This document shows positions 42,543 through 50,824 of a DNA stretch of 64,000 bases, piece by piece. Every line of letters begins with the position of its first letter. Position 1 is the stretch's first letter. This DNA comes from CALGYY01 sp963678485 (lineage in GTDB: Bacteria; Bacteroidota; Bacteroidia; Bacteroidales; CAIWKO01), in NCBI GenBank assembly GCA_963678485.1, contig OY782882.1, positions 2,790,001-2,854,000 on the forward strand, read 5' to 3'. The position numbers and the translations under genes were made by a program. The notes under the pieces were generated by a model. It made no database searches. It was given only the letters and a program-made list of their open reading frames with translations, and was not told where the DNA came from.

Positions 42543-43838
42543 ATGAGTATTTATCAGGAGTTAATCGAGAAGAAAGCCAAATTATCTGTAATCGGATTAG
42601 GCTATGTGGGCTTACCCATCGCGTTGGAGTTTGCTAAAAAGATTTCCGTAATCGGTTTTGATATCAAGGCTGATCGCGTGGAGATGATGAAGAACCATCA
42701 GGATCCGAGTGAGGAACTGGATGCCGCAGCATTTGAAGGTTGCGACATACAATTCACCGCCAATGTTGAGGATCTGAGAGCTGCAACTTTTCACATTGTT
42801 GCTGTACCAACCCCTATCGATAGTCACAATTTACCCGACCTTACTCCATTAATTGGAGCATGTAGAAGTGTTGGTAAAGTGCTGAAAAAAGGTGATTACG
42901 TAGTGTTCGAATCTACAGTATATCCGGGATGTACAGAAGAAGATTGTATTCCAATTATGGAAGAACTTTCAGGATTAAAATTTGGAACCGATTTCAAAGT
43001 TGGTTTTTCTCCCGAGCGTATTAACCCGGGTGATAAGGAACATACGATTACAACCATTACAAAAGTTGTTTCAGGTTGTGATGAAGAATCACTTGACAAC
43101 ATTTCAAAAACATATGAATTAGTAGTTACAGCTGGTGTGCACCGTGCCTCCAGTATTAAGGTTGCTGAGTCTGCAAAGATTATTGAAAACACACAACGCG
43201 ATGTGAATATCGCTTTGATGAATGAGCTTTCGATCATCTTCAATCGTATGGGAATTAATACATACGAGGTGTTGGAAGCTGCCGGAACCAAATGGAATTT
43301 TTTGAAATTCTATCCGGGTCTCGTTGGCGGCCATTGCATCGGAGTGGATCCTTACTATCTTACCTATAAAGCAAAGGAATTCCGCTATCATGCACAGATC
43401 ATCAACTCCGGACGTTTTGTAAATGATTCAATGGGCTTCTATATCGCAAAGCAAACCGTTAAAAAGATTATTGCCGCTGGTAAAAATGTACTGAATGCTC
43501 GGGTGCTTGTGATGGGTGCTACCTTTAAGGAAAATGTGAGCGATATAAGAAACTCACGCGTTGCAGATGTAATCAGCGAGTTGAAATCATACGGTGTAAA
43601 TGTTGACGTGGTTGACCCTTTCGCAAGTTCAAAAGAGTTAGTTCACGAATACGGATTTAGTCTGGTGGAAAAACCATCACCAAAATATGATGCTGTAATC
43701 GTTGCTGTATCGCACACACAGTACATTGAACTAAAGGAAGCTTATTTCAAAGAATTGCTTGATGACCGTGGAATCTTGGTAGATATAAAAGGAATCTATC
43801 GCGGAAAAATTAACAAGCTAACCTATTGGAGCTTGTAG
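42543..43838 (+). CDS. wbpA: UDP-N-acetylglucosamine 6-dehydrogenase (WbpA/TviB-like)
   Basis: A 431-aa nucleotide-sugar dehydrogenase that oxidises C6 of UDP-GlcNAc (or UDP-GalNAc) to the uronic acid in two NAD-dependent steps. Motifs: 'LSVIGLGYVGLPIALEFAKK' (Rossmann start, 14-33), 'FESTVYPGCTEE', 'SPERINPGD' (about 158-166), and the catalytic Cys in 'GLVGGHCIGVDPYYL' (about 259-273). The C-terminal domain has 'VMGATFKENVSDIRNSR'. It feeds the WbpB/E/D steps encoded just upstream. Substrate choice between GlcNAc and GalNAc is not certain, because TviB-type enzymes share the fold. Confidence 0.93.
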   Translation: MSIYQELIEKKAKLSVIGLGYVGLPIALEFAKKISVIGFDIKADRVEMMKNHQDPSEELDAAAFEGCDIQFTANVEDLRAATFHIVAVPTPIDSHNLPDLTPLIGACRSVGKVLKKGDYVVFESTVYPGCTEEDCIPIMEELSGLKFGTDFKVGFSPERINPGDKEHTITTITKVVSGCDEESLDNISKTYELVVTAGVHRASSIKVAESAKIIENTQRDVNIALMNELSIIFNRMGINTYEVLEAAGTKWNFLKFYPGLVGGHCIGVDPYYLTYKAKEFRYHAQIINSGRFVNDSMGFYIAKQTVKKIIAAGKNVLNARVLVMGATFKENVSDIRNSRVADVISELKSYGVNVDVVDPFASSKELVHEYGFSLVEKPSPKYDAVIVAVSHTQYIELKEAYFKELLDDRGILVDIKGIYRGKINKLTYWSL

Positions 43839-43853
43839 AAATTTCTTGATAAA

Positions 43854-44873
43854 GTGAAAATTCTTATCACCGGAGGTGCCGGTTTTATTGGTTCTCATAC
43901 CGTTGTTGAGTTTCAACAATTGGGGCACGAGGTATGGGTAGCGGATAACTTGTCTAATTCAAGTAGTCAGGCTATCGATGGTATAGCTGCCATCACCGGA
44001 ATCAGACCGCACTTTTCTAAAACTGACCTTTGCAACTATAGTGAACTTGATGCGCTTTTCCGTCAGGCTTGCGGTTTCGATGGCATTGTTCACTTTGCCG
44101 CATTCAAAGCCGTTGGTGAGTCTGTAAAGCTTCCGCTGAAGTATTATCACAACAACTTACTCAGTACAATTCATCTATTGCAATGTATGCAGGCTCATCA
44201 TTGCACACAGTTGGTGTTCTCCTCTTCATGTACGGTGTACGGAGAGCCTGTTGAACTGCCTGTGCATGAATTGTCACCAGTACTTAAGCCATTGTCGCCA
44301 TATGGCAATACAAAGCAGATTGCAGAGGAAATGATTACTGATGCTGTTGCAACTTCTGATCTGAACGCGATTATGCTTCGCTATTTCAATCCAATCGGAG
44401 CGCACGAAACAGCACTCATTGGTGAACTGCCAATTGGCGTACCCGGGAATCTTGTGCCTTATATTACGCAAACAGCTATTGGGAAACGTGATCATCTGAA
44501 AGTTTTTGGTAATGATTATGAAACCCCCGATGGCACCTGCATTCGTGATTATATTCATATTACTGATCTGGCGAAAGCCCATGTGGTGGCGCTGGACAGA
44601 ATTCTCGCGAACAAGATGGATGCAGCTTGCGAGGTCTTCAACATTGGCACCGGACATGGAAATTCTGTGCTTGAAGTGATTCAATCGTTTGAGAAAGTTT
44701 CAGGACAAAAGCTCAATTATTCATTTGATCAAAGGCGACCCGGTGATGTGCCTCAGGTCTGGGCTGATACTACCAAAGCTCAAAAAGTCCTTGGATGGAA
44801 AGCCGAAAGAACACTTGATGAAATGATGCTCTCAGCCTGGAATTGGGAATTGGCCTTACAAAAAAAACTGTAA
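43854..44873 (+). CDS. galE: UDP-glucose 4-epimerase
   Basis: A 339-aa extended short-chain dehydrogenase. It starts with GTG at 43854, and 'ILITGGAGFIGSHTVVEF' is the NAD-binding motif. 'FSSSCTVYGEP' supplies the catalytic Ser/Thr and Tyr region, and 'SPYGNTKQIAEEM' the YxxxK pair (about 148-152). 'RYFNPIGAHE' and 'GTCIRDYIHITDLAKAHV' are GalE-specific. It interconverts UDP-Glc and UDP-Gal (possibly the N-acetyl forms). It lies 15 bp after wbpA and 10 bp before rfbB. Confidence 0.94.
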   Translation: MKILITGGAGFIGSHTVVEFQQLGHEVWVADNLSNSSSQAIDGIAAITGIRPHFSKTDLCNYSELDALFRQACGFDGIVHFAAFKAVGESVKLPLKYYHNNLLSTIHLLQCMQAHHCTQLVFSSSCTVYGEPVELPVHELSPVLKPLSPYGNTKQIAEEMITDAVATSDLNAIMLRYFNPIGAHETALIGELPIGVPGNLVPYITQTAIGKRDHLKVFGNDYETPDGTCIRDYIHITDLAKAHVVALDRILANKMDAACEVFNIGTGHGNSVLEVIQSFEKVSGQKLNYSFDQRRPGDVPQVWADTTKAQKVLGWKAERTLDEMMLSAWNWELALQKKL

Positions 44874-44883
44874 ATAGATCGAT

Positions 44884-45942
44884 ATGAAGAAAAAAACTGT
44901 ATTGATAACCGGAGGCGCCGGATTTATCGGCTCCCATGTCGTTCGACGTTTCGTGCGTTCGTACCCCGACTATCACATCGTCAATCTCGATAAACTTACA
45001 TATGCAGGCAATCTGGCCAATCTTACAGATATTGAACACTGCAGTAACTATGAATTTGTAAAAGCTGATATTATCGATGCTCAGGCGATTCAGGAAATAT
45101 TTCAACGTGTTCAGCCTGATGGAATCATTCATCTGGCTGCGGAATCACACGTCGATCGCAGCATTAGCAATCCTCTTGAATTTATTTATACTAATGTGAT
45201 GGGAACAGTGACCCTGCTGAATGCCGCACGGACACTGTGGAAAGATAATCCGGAAGGAAAAAAATTCTATCATATTTCTACCGACGAAGTATACGGTTCG
45301 CTGGGTGATGAAGGCTTCTTTACTGAAGAAACAGCCTACGATCCCAGAAGCCCCTATTCAGCCTCCAAAGCCAGTTCCGACCACATGGTAATGGCCTGGT
45401 ATCATACTTTTCACGTACCGGTGGTAATCTCAAATTGTAGTAACAACTACGGACCAAATCATTTTCCAGAGAAGCTGATTCCTTTAATGATTCACAATAT
45501 ACTCGAAGGAAAACCACTGCCAGTGTATGGAGCAGGATTGAATGTTCGCGATTGGCTGTATGTTGAAGATCATGCAGCTGCCATCGATTTGATATTCCAT
45601 AAAGGAGTCATTGGTGAAACCTATAACATCGGTGGCAACAACGAATGGAAGAACATTGATCTGGTTAAACTCCTTTGCAAGATCATGGATCAGAAACTCA
45701 AGCGTGAAGAAGGTACAGCCAATAAGCTGATAACATACGTGAAAGACAGAGCTGGTCACGATCTTAGATACGCCATCGATTCTTCTAAATTGCAAAAGGA
45801 ACTCGGATGGGCACCTTCGCTTCAGTTTGAAGAAGGATTAGCAAAAACTGTGGATTGGTATCTTGCCAATGAAGAGTGGCTGAAAAATGTTACCAGTGGC
45901 GATTATCAACATTACTATGAACAACAATATAAAAAGCGTTAA
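44884..45942 (+). CDS. rfbB: dTDP-glucose 4,6-dehydratase
   Basis: A 352-aa extended SDR. 'VLITGGAGFIGSHVVRRFV' (6-24), 'LDKLTYAGNLANL' (38-50), 'LAAESHVDRSI', 'STDEVYGSLGDEGFFTE' (catalytic Asp-Glu pair) and 'YSASKASSDHMV' (YxxxK) are the RmlB signature. It makes dTDP-4-keto-6-deoxyglucose, the precursor of rhamnose and other deoxysugars. No rmlA, rmlC or rmlD is in the window, so the other steps are encoded elsewhere. Its stop overlaps the next start by one base. Confidence 0.94.
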   Translation: MKKKTVLITGGAGFIGSHVVRRFVRSYPDYHIVNLDKLTYAGNLANLTDIEHCSNYEFVKADIIDAQAIQEIFQRVQPDGIIHLAAESHVDRSISNPLEFIYTNVMGTVTLLNAARTLWKDNPEGKKFYHISTDEVYGSLGDEGFFTEETAYDPRSPYSASKASSDHMVMAWYHTFHVPVVISNCSNNYGPNHFPEKLIPLMIHNILEGKPLPVYGAGLNVRDWLYVEDHAAAIDLIFHKGVIGETYNIGGNNEWKNIDLVKLLCKIMDQKLKREEGTANKLITYVKDRAGHDLRYAIDSSKLQKELGWAPSLQFEEGLAKTVDWYLANEEWLKNVTSGDYQHYYEQQYKKR

Positions 45943-46931
45943 TGACAGCACCTTCATTTCATAATGCAGATATAAGTAAGCTGGCTTTCCTAATCACTGG
46001 AGGCGCTGGATTTATTGGTTCTCATATTGTCGAATATTTATTGGACAAAGGCGCAGGAAAAGTGGTTGTGATGGATAACCTCTCTACAGGCGATATCGCG
46101 AATGTTCATTTATTTGAGAACAATAAACGGTATCAGTTTTACAAGGGAGATATATGTGATGTAGATCAATGTATGGAAGCGTGCAAAGGGATCGATTACG
46201 TTTTTCATCAGGCTGCACTGGGCTCAGTTCCTCGTTCAATAAAAGATCCTATTGCAACCAACCAAAGTAATATCAACGGTTTTCTAAACATTCTGATAGC
46301 CGCACGTGATCAGAAAGTGCGAAGAATAGTTTATGCCAGTTCTTCATCGGTTTTTGGTGATAGTCCCGCTCTGCCTAAAAAAGAAGAGCAATTGGGGAAT
46401 CCTTTATCACCCTATGCTGTCACAAAAAGAGTGAATGAATTATACGCTCATGTATTCGCTAAAGTGTATAATATGGAAATTATCGGGCTAAGGTATTTTA
46501 ATATTTTTGGTCCGCGCCAAAACCCCAAAGGGGCCTACGCCGCTGCAATTCCGCTTTTCATGCAAGCACTCATCGACAATAAGCCGCCATTTATCAATGG
46601 TGATGGTGAGCAGTCTCGAGATTTTACTTATGTAGAGAATGCCGTGCAAGCGAACATACGCGCGATGTTTTGTGAGCAAAAAGAGGCCATTGGTGAGGTT
46701 TTCAATATAGCCGTGGGTGATCGAATCACCGTGAATTCGTTATTTTCTTTTTTGAAGGAATGTGCACATTCTGATCTTCAGCCTATGTATCGTGAAGAAA
46801 GGGAGGGCGATGTTAAACATTCACTGGCTGATATTTCTAAGGCTAATCGTGTACTTGGATACAAGCCTGAAGTGCAGGTGCAGGAAGGCCTGAGTCGCAC
46901 CTTCGAATGGTTTAGACAACATTATAAATAA
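45942..46931 (+). CDS. NAD-dependent UDP-N-acetylhexosamine 4-epimerase (WbpP/TviC-like)
   Basis: A 329-aa extended SDR with 'FLITGGAGFIGSHIVEYLL' (16-34) and 'VMDNLSTGDIANV'. 'FHQAALGSVPRSIKDP' (about 88-103) is characteristic of the WbpP/TviC group that epimerises UDP-GlcNAc or UDP-GlcNAcA at C4. 'YASSSSVFGDSP' and 'SPYAVTKRVNELY' hold the catalytic Ser and YxxxK. Together with the TviB/WbpA-like enzyme upstream it could make UDP-GalNAcA. It overlaps rfbB by 1 bp and precedes a CpsB-like phosphatase by 6 bp. Confidence 0.88.
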   Translation: MTAPSFHNADISKLAFLITGGAGFIGSHIVEYLLDKGAGKVVVMDNLSTGDIANVHLFENNKRYQFYKGDICDVDQCMEACKGIDYVFHQAALGSVPRSIKDPIATNQSNINGFLNILIAARDQKVRRIVYASSSSVFGDSPALPKKEEQLGNPLSPYAVTKRVNELYAHVFAKVYNMEIIGLRYFNIFGPRQNPKGAYAAAIPLFMQALIDNKPPFINGDGEQSRDFTYVENAVQANIRAMFCEQKEAIGEVFNIAVGDRITVNSLFSFLKECAHSDLQPMYREEREGDVKHSLADISKANRVLGYKPEVQVQEGLSRTFEWFRQHYK

Positions 46932-46937
46932 AAGCAT

Positions 46938-47681
46938 ATGGGTTGGCTTAATAGCATATTTACTAAGGGTGAAGGTTCGCAATTGCCCGATATGTCTGCT
47001 GTTGCCATTGATATGCATTCTCATCTGATTCCCGGTATTGATGATGGTGTTAAAACAATCGATGAATCGCTTGGGTTAATCAGGCAATACGCTGCAATGG
47101 GCTACAAAAAACTCATCATTACTCCGCATATTAACGAGCGATTTCCAAACAGTAATAAGCAAGTCCTTGATGGATTCGCTACCCTGAAAGAGGCTGTGGC
47201 AAAGGAAAACATAGCAATTGAACTTAATACCGCAGCTGAATATTTAATTGAGGAGGAGTTTGAAAAGCGCATGAAGGATGCGTCATTACTGACCTTTTCG
47301 GATAATTTTTTACTGATCGAGTGTTCTTATTTTATTCCATATCCCGCTTTATCAAGGGTAATTTATGATCTTCAATGCGAAGGGTACAACCTGATCCTCG
47401 CTCATGCAGAGCGCTATTCCTATTGGCACGAAAAAATTTATGAATACGAGAAACTGAAAGATAGAGGAGTGTATTTCCAAATGAATTTCAGTTCACTTAC
47501 GGGTCATTACTCCACTGCTGTGCGCAATATGGCACGCAAACTTATCGATCATGGATGGATCGATTTTGTCGGCAGTGATGTGCACAATCAAAAATATTTT
47601 GATCTGTTCCAGAAAGGCATAATGGATTCGCATGCCGCGAAACTACTAGCCTCGGGGAAAATCAAAAATGCTTCTTTGTAA
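46938..47681 (+). CDS. CpsB/YwqE-like PHP protein-tyrosine phosphatase
   Basis: A 247-aa PHP-fold metal phosphatase. 'AIDMHSHLIPGIDDGVKTID' (22-41) gives the HxH metal site and the PGIDDG signature of CpsB/CapC. 'LIITPHINERFPN' follows (about 60-72), with 'ILAHAERY' (about 152-159) and 'DFVGSDVHN' (about 211-219). These enzymes dephosphorylate the tyrosine kinase that controls polysaccharide export. As the last gene of the sugar operon it ties regulation of capsule or exopolysaccharide export to precursor supply. The matching Wzc-like kinase is not in the window. Confidence 0.9.
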   Translation: MGWLNSIFTKGEGSQLPDMSAVAIDMHSHLIPGIDDGVKTIDESLGLIRQYAAMGYKKLIITPHINERFPNSNKQVLDGFATLKEAVAKENIAIELNTAAEYLIEEEFEKRMKDASLLTFSDNFLLIECSYFIPYPALSRVIYDLQCEGYNLILAHAERYSYWHEKIYEYEKLKDRGVYFQMNFSSLTGHYSTAVRNMARKLIDHGWIDFVGSDVHNQKYFDLFQKGIMDSHAAKLLASGKIKNASL

Positions 47682-47727
47682 ATTTCTATTACAAAAAATC
47701 ACTCGAAACGCAGGATTCAAAAGGAAA

Positions 47728-48606
47728 TTAGCTCTTTCCTGAAGTTTCAACGGTAGAGTCAACCTTTGAAATAAGTCCTTGAAGTACGCTTCCCGGGCCT
47801 AATTCAACAAAATTACGTGCACCGTCAGCAAGCATATTTTTTACAATCTGTGTCCAGCGTACCGGTGAGGTAAGCTGAGAAACAAGATTTGCTTTGATTA
47901 CTGCGGGGTCGGTGACGCGCTCTGCATTGACATTCTGATATACCGGACAAATAGGAGTGCTAACAATGGTGGCATCGATAGCTTGAGCAAGTTCAACTTT
48001 TGCAGGTTCCATCAAAGGTGAGTGAAATGCTCCGCCTACTTTTAATGGTAAGGCACGACGTGCACCTGCTGCTTTAAGCTGTTCGCAGGCGATTTCAATT
48101 CCTTTCATCGATCCGGAAATCACGAGTTGTCCCGGGCTATTATAATTTGCAGGGACAACGATTTCTTGGATACCAGCAAGAATCTCTTCAACCTTTGCAT
48201 CGTCAAGACCAAGAATTGCAGCCATTGTGCTGGGATTTGCTTCACATGCCTTTTGCATTGCATCAGCACGTTTAGAAACCAAACGCAGGCCATCTTCGAA
48301 GGTAAGTGCGCGGTTGGCAACCAATGCTGAGAATTCTCCCAGCGAGTGACCTGCAACCATATCCGGTTTGAATTCTTCACCCATGGTGAGGGCAAGTATT
48401 ACCGAGTGTAAGAAGATGGCGGGCTGGGTGACCTTTGTTTGACGGAGATCTTCATCAGTTCCGGCAAACATCAGATCGGTAATGCGAAATCCTAAGATAT
48501 CATTGGCTTTTTCAAAAAGATCTTTTGCTAAAGCGGAGTTTTCGTACAGGTCTTTTCCCATACCTACATATTGGGCCCCTTGGCCTGGAAATACAAAAGC
48601 TTTCAT
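47728..48606 (-). CDS. fabD: Malonyl-CoA-acyl carrier protein transacylase
   Basis: A 292-aa cytosolic fatty-acid synthesis enzyme that loads malonate onto ACP. 'FPGQGAQYVGMGKDLY' (6-21), catalytic Ser88 in 'VAGHSLGEFSAL', and His195 in 'GGAFHSPLMEPA' are all present, as is the 'GPGSVLQGLI' ending region. Length is normal. A perfect promoter box lies 26 nt upstream. It is convergent with the CpsB-like gene (46 bp), with no obvious terminator between them. Confidence 0.97.
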   Translation of the reverse strand: MKAFVFPGQGAQYVGMGKDLYENSALAKDLFEKANDILGFRITDLMFAGTDEDLRQTKVTQPAIFLHSVILALTMGEEFKPDMVAGHSLGEFSALVANRALTFEDGLRLVSKRADAMQKACEANPSTMAAILGLDDAKVEEILAGIQEIVVPANYNSPGQLVISGSMKGIEIACEQLKAAGARRALPLKVGGAFHSPLMEPAKVELAQAIDATIVSTPICPVYQNVNAERVTDPAVIKANLVSQLTSPVRWTQIVKNMLADGARNFVELGPGSVLQGLISKVDSTVETSGKS

Positions 48607-48632
48607 AGACTGTGTATTAAAAAATTAGGGAG

Positions 48633-48640
48633 CAAAAGTA
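48633..48640 (-). promoter_or_regulatory. -7 box TACTTTTG of fabD
   Basis: A perfect TAnnTTTG match on the minus strand, 26 nt before the fabD ATG at 48606. Confidence 0.6.
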
Positions 48641-48702
48641 CACAAAGTTTTGGAAAAACACATCCCAATTCACTGAACCGTAATTCAGCAAAATCGGTAA
48701 TA

Positions 48703-49431
48703 TTATTTTCTACCTCCAAATAAACGAAGTAAAAATAAAAAGAGGTTTATGAAGTCAAGGTAGAGTGACAATGCACCAAAGATTGCTAGCTTTGAAGTAG
48801 AGGCGTCTGCCATGTTCACTCCTGATCCAATGCGTTTGAGTTTCTGAACATCATAAGCTGTGAGTCCGGTAAAAACAAGCACACCAACAATGCTGATAAT
48901 GAAATCTAAACCTGAACTGTGCAAAAACCAATTCACTAACGAAGCAATGATAATCCCGACAAGCCCAATCATCATGATGCTTCCAAATCGTGTTAAATCA
49001 ATTTTTGTGGTATAGCCTAGAATGGCCATTAGCCCAAATACGCCTGCTGTAACAGCAAATGTGAGGTAAATAGTTCCAATTGAATAAGCGTAAAAAATGA
49101 AACTTAAACTCATTCCCATCAGAACCGAAAAGACCATAAACAGTAACATCATTACCGGTGCGGAAAGCTTCTGAAATCCAAAGGACATTAATAAAACAAA
49201 ACCCAGTGGGGCTAACATAACAATCCAACCCAAAATGCTCATACCGTTTTTGGTATAGAGCGAATTGAATAAAGTTTCATTGGCAGCAAAAAGATAGGCT
49301 ACAACGGCTGTTAGAACCAATGCCAATGTCATCCAAGTGAATACGCGAGCCATAAAGGTGCGCAACATTGTTGTAGATTCCGGATTTGCGTAGGGAACCT
49401 GTGTTTCATTATTTTGTGCAAAAAAGTTCAT
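48703..49431 (-). CDS. BAX inhibitor-1/YccA family membrane protein
   Basis: A 242-aa inner-membrane protein with about seven hydrophobic helices after a polar ~25-residue N-terminus. Family features are 'FMARVFTWMTLALVLTAVVAYLF' (first helix, about 27-49), 'VFTGLTAYDVQKLKRIG' (about 191-207, with conserved Asp) and 'GALSLYLDFINLFLFLLRLFG' (C-terminal Asp in a helix). The family includes YetJ, a pH-sensitive Ca2+ leak channel, and YccA, an FtsH modulator; which applies here is unknown. A perfect promoter box is 25 nt upstream, so it is a single-gene unit. Confidence 0.93.
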   Translation of the reverse strand: MNFFAQNNETQVPYANPESTTMLRTFMARVFTWMTLALVLTAVVAYLFAANETLFNSLYTKNGMSILGWIVMLAPLGFVLLMSFGFQKLSAPVMMLLFMVFSVLMGMSLSFIFYAYSIGTIYLTFAVTAGVFGLMAILGYTTKIDLTRFGSIMMIGLVGIIIASLVNWFLHSSGLDFIISIVGVLVFTGLTAYDVQKLKRIGSGVNMADASTSKLAIFGALSLYLDFINLFLFLLRLFGGRK

Positions 49432-49456
49432 CGTTTTAAGAGTTTTGATTTTTTTG

Positions 49457-49464
49457 CAAAATTA
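49457..49464 (-). promoter_or_regulatory. -7 box TAATTTTG of the BAX inhibitor-1 gene
   Basis: A perfect TAnnTTTG match on the minus strand, 25 nt before the ATG at 49431. Confidence 0.6.
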
Positions 49465-49503
49465 CGAATTTTGTCGCAGATACGAAGCAATCATCTTACA
49501 AGT

Positions 49504-50823
49504 CTACTTTGGCGGATTAGCTTCCAATTGCTCTTGCGCAGTCCTGTTAATGGCTTCTTCTACGCTAATCTTTTCTTTTTTTGATCTCACGATAGCATTA
49601 CGCAGCCAATGGTCGGTGCTGATTACACTATTTCTGGAATAATACACCGGGTCTTCCTTGAAGCCGGGATAATACCAGCTGTATAAATCATCGGTAAATG
49701 ACCAAAAGGCCCGGTACAGGTTCATCTCTGTAATCATAACCAGAATAACCTCTTGCTTTTCTACTTCTTCACGCGCATTAAGATTGCTTACCAAATGAGT
49801 GTCATCCCAGATGTATGGATAAACGCGTTGATAGTAATACCAGAACTGATGATCGCGAAAACAATGCTGTGGAATTTGACTATTGAACATGCTCCAATAA
49901 TAACTATCAGCAATCGTAAGTACTCTGGGCTTTGTTTTTCCAACAGTATCCAGAAATTTTATTTGAGGATAGGCCATGGTTGCATAAGGTAGTCTGAATA
50001 ATAGGTTCATTGCCTGCTCTGCATCCCAATCAACATCAACATCTTTATTTTGATTAGTAACCACTACTTCAGACCAATCGAATTCTGGCATGTCTATATT
50101 TCGAATTCCTTCTATATATCGAACAATGGTATCAGCAGCCAGTGTCATCCCATAGGTGCTCCAATGAACACCGTACAATGGGAACAAAGGGTATTTGCAT
50201 GTGCCTCTAAGGCTGATAAAGTATTTACTAAGATCAATGTGCCGTATCCCTGTTTCCCTGCAACGCTGCACATAGTAATCATAGTTCGATAGCTGTTTGT
50301 CGTTAACCTGATAGCGGTCGGGAATATACTTTTCATGAAAACTGCCTTTACCAGGCTCAAATACGATAATCAGATCTATGTTTTTTTCTTTTTTTAAGTA
50401 ATCCTGAACCCACTTTGTTCTTCGTAGTTTCTCATTGATTACCGACTTTCCAATAAAATTTCTTCCTAAGCAAGCCAGTATATAGCCTTCTTCAAATATG
50501 CAGTTGTTCTTCCCAATGACAATGTTTTGGTTCTCGCTGACTTTATAAAGGCTGTAATTTACCTGATTGTTCAGGCGCACAAAGAAATTTCTGAAACCAA
50601 TATTATCTTCAACGGCTTTGTTTATTCTAGTTTGGAATATCTCCGAAAACCATGTACGCCAGGTAAACCATTTTAAGCTGGGAGCCTGTTCAAGATCAAA
50701 TCCTCCATATAATGGTTTTTCGGTTATGAATTTAAAACGGAACTGCAATGCCGGTAATAGCAGTAAAATCAGGATTATCCCGAAGAAGACGTGCTTGATA
50801 ATATGTCCGGCTTTTTTCTTCAT
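49504..50823 (-). CDS. AlgX/AlgJ-like SGNH-type O-acetylation protein
   Basis: About 439 aa from the ATG at 50823, 1 bp after the stop of the MBOAT gene. An N-terminal membrane anchor (about 8-28, 'HVFFGIILILLLLPAL') leads to a periplasmic domain. It resembles the AlgX/AlgJ type: 'NIGFRNFFVRLNNQVNYSLYK' (about 74-94), 'IVIGKNNCIFEEGYI', 'IDLIIVFEPGKGSFHEKYIPDRY' and, near the end, 'VLTIADSYYWSMF', where the Asp-Ser pair is the SGNH nucleophile region. 'YGVHWSTYGMTLAADTIVRY' would give the late His. It likely passes acetyl groups from the MBOAT partner to a surface polysaccharide. Confidence 0.8.
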   Translation of the reverse strand: MKKKAGHIIKHVFFGIILILLLLPALQFRFKFITEKPLYGGFDLEQAPSLKWFTWRTWFSEIFQTRINKAVEDNIGFRNFFVRLNNQVNYSLYKVSENQNIVIGKNNCIFEEGYILACLGRNFIGKSVINEKLRRTKWVQDYLKKEKNIDLIIVFEPGKGSFHEKYIPDRYQVNDKQLSNYDYYVQRCRETGIRHIDLSKYFISLRGTCKYPLFPLYGVHWSTYGMTLAADTIVRYIEGIRNIDMPEFDWSEVVVTNQNKDVDVDWDAEQAMNLLFRLPYATMAYPQIKFLDTVGKTKPRVLTIADSYYWSMFNSQIPQHCFRDHQFWYYYQRVYPYIWDDTHLVSNLNAREEVEKQEVILVMITEMNLYRAFWSFTDDLYSWYYPGFKEDPVYYSRNSVISTDHWLRNAIVRSKKEKISVEEAINRTAQEQLEANPPK

Positions 50824-50824
50824 G

